Origin: Paramyrothecium sp. XJ0827
Lineage: Eukaryota; Ascomycota; Sordariomycetes; Hypocreales; Stachybotryaceae
Length of the DNA: 64,000 nt
Direction of reading: 5' to 3'
Assembly: GCA_020881915.1 (NCBI GenBank)
Contig: JAJFPB010000009.1
Span: 2,418,001-2,482,000 of the forward strand
In this document: positions 59,418-64,000 of the stretch, in pieces
How the letters are laid out: every line of letters begins with the position of its first letter
How positions within the stretch are numbered: the stretch's first letter is position 1
Made by a program: the position numbers and the translations under genes
The notes under the pieces: generated by a model
Told to the model about the DNA's origin: nothing
Database searches by the model: none
What the model saw: the letters and a program-made list of their open reading frames with translations, nothing else

Positions 59418-61524
59418 ATGACGTACAAGCATCGCCGAGGCCGCAGTCGGTCTTCAGTCTCATCCGCCGCATACCGCAACGTGTCACGGGAAATCATTGC
59501 AAGCGACATCGAATCGGTCCTCGACGACGGGCCCTACCGCGACGATGACGACGAAGATGCTGCCGACCTCGACCCGGAACTACCCACACCGGGTGAGTCC
59601 GAGCCAGATCCGGACCTGTCCATGTCGGCGCTCTTCATGCGTCCCGCTGGCATCACCTTCAGTGCAACAACACGACCGGCCATGGCGCCGAAGGACCCCG
59701 AGAGGATCGGACGCACCCGTTTCGCCACAAACAGGGAACGTGAAGTCTCCCGTAATGCTGAGCGCAGTCTCCTTCGTGACAATCACTTGCTACCCCCCAA
59801 GCATCGCCGCGACGGCCAAGTCAGTATTCTCCGCCGCGTCTACCGTTACTTCTTCAGCACCAAAGTGCGCGAAGGAAGCCGCCAACCCAGCCTTCATCGC
59901 GTCTTCTTACCGCCGACAGAGCCATCCGAGACGTCACCGCTGCTACCGCCAGTGGTGTCCAGTACGGTCGGCGACGGGCCTCTCAGCGACTTTGAAGTGA
60001 GTCGGTGGCAGGCTGCCGTTGCCGCCAACGTAATTCAGACTACCTGGCAGCGAGAGTCTCTGACCCTGGCGACGTATGCGCGGTCACTCGCGGCAACCTT
60101 TCTTATGCACTACTCGGTTACAATCGCCAGTATTATCACAGTTGGACGGATTGGGCCTGTAGAGCTGGGGGCTGTGTCCTGTGAGTAACATCTAACGCAG
60201 AGCCTTCTTGATATGACTCGCTCTGTTGGCTAACCTCCGCTTGCAGTGGCGACCGTAACGGCCAACATCACCTGCTATACCCCAGTTCAAGGCTTGGCGA
60301 CAAGCCTAGATACACTCTGTGCTCAAGCCTTCGGGTCCGGGCACAAACGCCTTGTTGGCCTCCAGTGCCAGCGCATGCTGTTTCTCTTGTGGATGCTACT
60401 TGTCCCTCTCGTCGCCTTGTGGTACAACGCAGACAAGATCCTAACAGCGGTGATTCCGGAACGCGAGACAGCCCTTCTAGCGGCGCAGTACCTTCGCCTG
60501 CTTGCGATTGGTACGCCTGGTGTTGCTGCGTTCGAGGTGGCCAAGCGCTTCGTGCAAGCGCAGGGTCTGTTCTATGTCACGACTTACGTTCTGCTGATTG
60601 GCACCCCGTTAAACATATTCGCTAATTGGTTCTTCGTCTTCCACCTGGGCTGGGGCTTCCTGGGAGCCCCTGTGGCTGTTGTGTGCATACAGACACTACT
60701 CCCGGTCTTGCTGGTAGCTTATGTTTGCTTCATCGACGGCTCTGAGTGTTGGGATGGCCTCAGCCTACGGGCATTCGCCAACTGGGGCCCAATGGTGCGT
60801 CTCGCTCTTCCTGGCATGGTCATGATTGAAGCACAGTACTTCGCCTTTGAGGTCCTGACGCTGGTGGCTGGCCAATTTGGGGGCGCCGCCCTTGCAGCAC
60901 AAAGCGTGCTTGTCACGCTCGGGTCCACGGCCTACCAGGTGCCATTTGCCGTGTCTATTGCAGCGTCAACGCGTGTAGCCAACCTCATAGGCGCTCGGTT
61001 GAGCCGCGCTGCCTGGACATCGGCTCAAGTTTCACTTGTGGCCGGCGCCCTAATTGGTCTGGCCAACATGGCAACTCTCCTCGCCTTGCAACAAGTTCTG
61101 CCGCATATCTTTACGGATGACGATGACGTCGCAGTGCAAGTCACCCGGGTAATACCCGTGTTGGCGTTGTTGCAAGTCTTCGATGCCATGGCCGCCGTAT
61201 CGCACGGGTGCCTTCGTGGCATTGGTAGGCAGTACGTGGGAGGCTACACGAATCTTGTTTCGTTCTACGTCGTCGCATTGCCCGTCTCATTTGCTACGAG
61301 CTTTTGTCTCAAGTGGGAGCTCCCTGGGCTATGGGTCGGTGTGACAATTGGGCTTGTCATGTAAGTCTCGCAGTTTCTTCCTCCGTTCAATTTTATGTGC
61401 AAAATCTAACATTGATAGTACTACCATGGTCGAGGTCGCATATCTTTATAACGCTGACTGGGAGTGCGCTGTCACCGAGGCCGAGAACCGGATGAGGCAT
61501 GACGACAGCGCTGTGGTGAAATGA
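59418..61524 (+). CDS. MATE-family multidrug/toxin efflux transporter
   Basis: Twelve-span cation-coupled antiporter of the fungal (ERC1-like) MATE group, expected in the plasma or vacuolar membrane. Exons 59418-60180, 60247-61360 and 61419-61524 close at 660 aa. A long hydrophilic N-terminus of about 200 residues is usual for fungal members; here it is acidic (DDDDEDAADLD) and ends in an ETSPLLPP motif. The bundle begins at RSLAATFLMHYSVTI. Family signatures seen are LATSLDTLCAQAFGSG, the FVQAQG stretch, PGMVMIEAQYFAFEVL and GCLRGIGRQ. The C-terminal exon is short and polar. The start was chosen at MTYKHRRG, the first ATG in frame. It is 16 kb from the PKS cluster and probably unrelated. Confidence 0.93.
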
Positions 61525-63015
61525 TATTGTTTGCATTTTATTAATGTAGCGCAGTATTGAGCGATCGAATTCGATTTATACCATAAATTCATATGATTGT
61601 TTGATTCAAGGACAGACGGTTCGAATGCTAGTTGTTCTGAATTCACGCATTGCAAAATTAGCCTTGTCTCCAGGTTGAGACCGAAGGCCACATGAACGCA
61701 GCAACGCAGCGATAGACCCAAGCAAAGTGATTTCCCTTCAGAACTTGCCTCGTCGATATCCATAGCCCTCTTTCGTTTGTTGGCATTCATCACAGTATTG
61801 TAACGAATTTCTTTAGTTGTTGATATGAAACATAACAATTGCGCAGATGAGGCTTCATGCAACGCTGACAATTTTTCATGGATTGAATCTACCTCGGCGT
61901 GATGGTCACGGTCGAGTCACTGATTAGTTCCTATCAACGCCTAGCTGAAAGCACGACTCGCCCTTATTAATAGCCTGCTCCTGAGTGGTCTGATTTCAGC
62001 TCATCAATAGTTCACACAATACTGTCGCGTAGTCGACGTTAACTTGTGAAGTGATAGCAAAATTACTTCCTACTCGTTCCCTTCCAACTCGTTCCCTTCC
62101 AGGCGTCGCAATTTAATTACCTACTCAGCCAATCAACAATCCCTAGCCGTCGGTGTCACAGCGAGACTGTCATGCAAATGTCTCGGCTAGCCGGCCACGA
62201 AAAATCCAGTGACTGTGTGTGGCTGTCTCGGTTATCGACTAGTACCTCGCCATCGCTCGAAAGGCACAAGGGTTGATCGCCACTAGGATGGGACTCGTGG
62301 AGAGGCCTCACGGCTTCCCGGAGATTGCGCCGGGGAGAGGGGAAACAAGCCACAGGACTATTGGTTGTCCCAATGACCCGGAGACGCTATAATTGGTGAT
62401 CTTGCCCGCTACGTGCCATAGCGCGTCGATGACAAGCGGAACGGGGCAAGCCAGAAAAGTGGAAGTGACGCAATGATCAACTAACGCTCCATGTTAAGCT
62501 TTGCGCCGTCCAAAGGCTCGCCGTTTTAGCCGTTGGCGCTGTTGATAATGATGCTCGTTCCTGTTTTCCCGACAGCTTTAGGAATTCCTCACAGAGCATT
62601 GCCACGCCGCTACGTGTTATGACAATTGGCATCATGTTCGCGGGCAGAGCCCTAGAACCGACATCGACCAGGCTTCTTCTTCTTCCTCAACCCCAGGACA
62701 AGTACCGCGGCGCACAGCAGCACTTCGGATCTCACCCGAGTTACAGAGCCTAGCGAGAATCAGGAAGCACACAGTACAAGACACGCAGACACACCAGCAC
62801 GCGTCAGTACGTGAAAATTCTTCCTCCACCACTGCCACCGATACCATCCATCCCTGCCGCCAAGTACCCGCTTCACTCAAACCGCTCTGTTGACCAGGAC
62901 GCGTTCCAACGTTGAATAGAGCAAACGTCTTCTGCAGAAATGCTCCGGTCGACAGGCGGACTGTCGTAGAGCCAAACAAGGGCTTCCGTCTAGTCCTGTC
63001 GGGCAGGGAAGCATA
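61525..63015. other. intergenic, includes the receptor promoter
   Basis: About 1.5 kb. Contains short direct repeats (TCGTTCCCTTCCAACTCGTTCCCTTCC near 62075-62101, as two 13-nt units) but no gene that I can support. The receptor start at 63016 is preceded by a long leader region. Confidence 0.4.
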
Positions 63016-64000
63016 ATGAACGACGACCCAAGACTCGCCAATCACGACTTCCGCCTTTCAAATAACCAAATACTTGCTCTCCGATGTGGTTCTTTAATTG
63101 CGAGCGCTATCAGTCTTGTCCTTGGCATAGTAACATTCATTCTGTTCCTGCGAATGAAACGGAGCTTCAGACATGAGTCAGTTACTCAATCCTCATCACA
63201 CTGCACCGGGTTTAGTACTGACCGTTGGCAGCCTGGTTATGCTTCTTGTCCAAGCAGACACGTTCGAAGCTCTTTGGTGTTTCATCTTTCCCATCGTCAG
63301 CTTCAGCCGCGGTACCGTCAGTTCCACTTCGGCCTTTTGCCAGGTCAGCGGTTTCTTCTTCGCCTTTGGTATTGAGACATCGGACTATGCTGCTCTGCTT
63401 ATTGCCATCCACACCGGCCTCTACGTCTTCCGCGGCCGCGATGGACTGTACCCATTCCGCATCTTATCCTACAGCAGTTGGTTCATATTTGGTGTTCTCT
63501 TTGCGTCGCTGCCTTTCGTGAATGAGGCCGGTTACATTAACAGATCTGAGCTATGCTATCTGCCGTACGATCCCGACTGGGTGAGGCGGGCGTTCAGTTG
63601 GGTTCCACGGTACATCATCTTCGGGCTCATCATCATGATCTACATATCAATCTACTTTTATGTCATCTTTGCGATGAAGAACAAACCGAACTGGTCCAGC
63701 AGCAGCGGTAGTCGCAGTGGCAGCGGGAGCGGCATGTGTCGAAGAATTCGATCTGGGAATGCGGCTGCTCGGGCTCGATTAGACGACAAATGGCCTCCAC
63801 CATTGCCGCTTATCTCGGACCATGGTTTGCTCGAGGAGCCAACCCCGATGGACAACATAAACACAGGCGGTCAGGATACGCCGGGGCCGACGTCACCAGC
63901 ACGAGGAAATTTGACGCAGGGGCAGCAACCCACGACGCAACCAGACCCGGCTGTTCTAGCTCAGCGCCATGCTGAATATGTAGGCTTGTCGACGATAGAC
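63016..64000 (+). CDS. Git3/GPR1-type G-protein-coupled receptor (3' end outside window)
   Basis: Plasma-membrane nutrient-type receptor of the fungal Git3/cAMP-receptor-like class, which signals through a G-alpha protein. Exon 1 is 63016-63176. A 55-nt intron (GTCAGT donor, TACTGACC branch site, TTGGCAG acceptor at 63231) leads to exon 2, which is open to the window end (310 codons so far). The join gives FRHD followed by LVMLLVQAD, the family's conserved first loop and second span; the more obvious TTTAG acceptor at 63215 would break the frame. Seven spans can be followed to IYISIYFYVIF, with conserved WCFIFP and SWVPRYIIF. A Ser/Gly-rich and then Pro-rich tail begins. The gene is truncated by the window, not by mutation. 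Confidence 0.88.

Noticed and set aside
61612..61632. GGTTCGAAT resembling a tRNA B box
   Set aside because: No matching A box, acceptor stem or anticodon arm could be folded around it.
63177..63215. 39-nt intron with a TTTAG acceptor in the receptor gene, which would imply a frameshift
   Set aside because: The later TTGGCAG acceptor at 63231 gives a 55-nt intron with a good branch site and restores the conserved FRHD-LVMLL sequence.

Overview
The window is a piece of a filamentous ascomycete (Pezizomycotina) nuclear genome. The evidence is the many short GT-AG introns (mostly 50-70 nt, often with a CTAAC/CTGAC-like branch site), and families typical of these fungi: Zn2Cys6 and C2H2 regulators, a HET-domain protein, DUF3433, a highly reducing polyketide synthase (PKS), a Git3-type receptor and a ubiquitin-like/CorA-like protein. 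Nothing bacterial, organellar or viral was seen. For most genes the exon models below were rebuilt by hand; those described as closing in frame sum to a multiple of three.

Left part (1-24 kb): a DUF3433 membrane protein; a C2H2 zinc-finger gene; a doubtful Cys-rich, GPI-anchored candidate; a CSC1/OSCA-type channel; a Zn2Cys6 regulator facing a full-length ABCB multidrug transporter; a decayed double-membrane-span gene; and a HET-domain (heterokaryon incompatibility-like) protein.

Centre (24-45 kb): a probable secondary-metabolite cluster. In order it holds a small conserved protein, a group A FAD monooxygenase, a P450, a fungal rhodopsin-like seven-helix protein, a highly reducing type I PKS (KS-AT-DH-cMT-ER-KR-ACP, 2577 aa) and a carotenoid-oxygenase (RPE65-type) dioxygenase. 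The PKS would build a reduced chain. The P450 and FAD monooxygenase would oxidise it, and the dioxygenase could cleave a conjugated double bond in it. The 7TM gene and the PKS share a divergent promoter. The Zn2Cys6 regulator and ABC transporter at 11-19 kb could be outlying members, but a HET gene and a pseudogene lie between them and the core.

Right part (45-64 kb): a 1299-aa protein joining a ubiquitin-like domain to a CorA-like membrane end; a small secreted GPI-type protein; two conserved fungal proteins of unknown function; an 8-bp tandem repeat; a TC microsatellite; a poorly resolved, possibly decayed gene; a MATE transporter; and a Git3-type receptor that runs off the window end.

The most interesting object is the PKS locus with its carotenoid-oxygenase-type enzyme and no visible chain-release enzyme.
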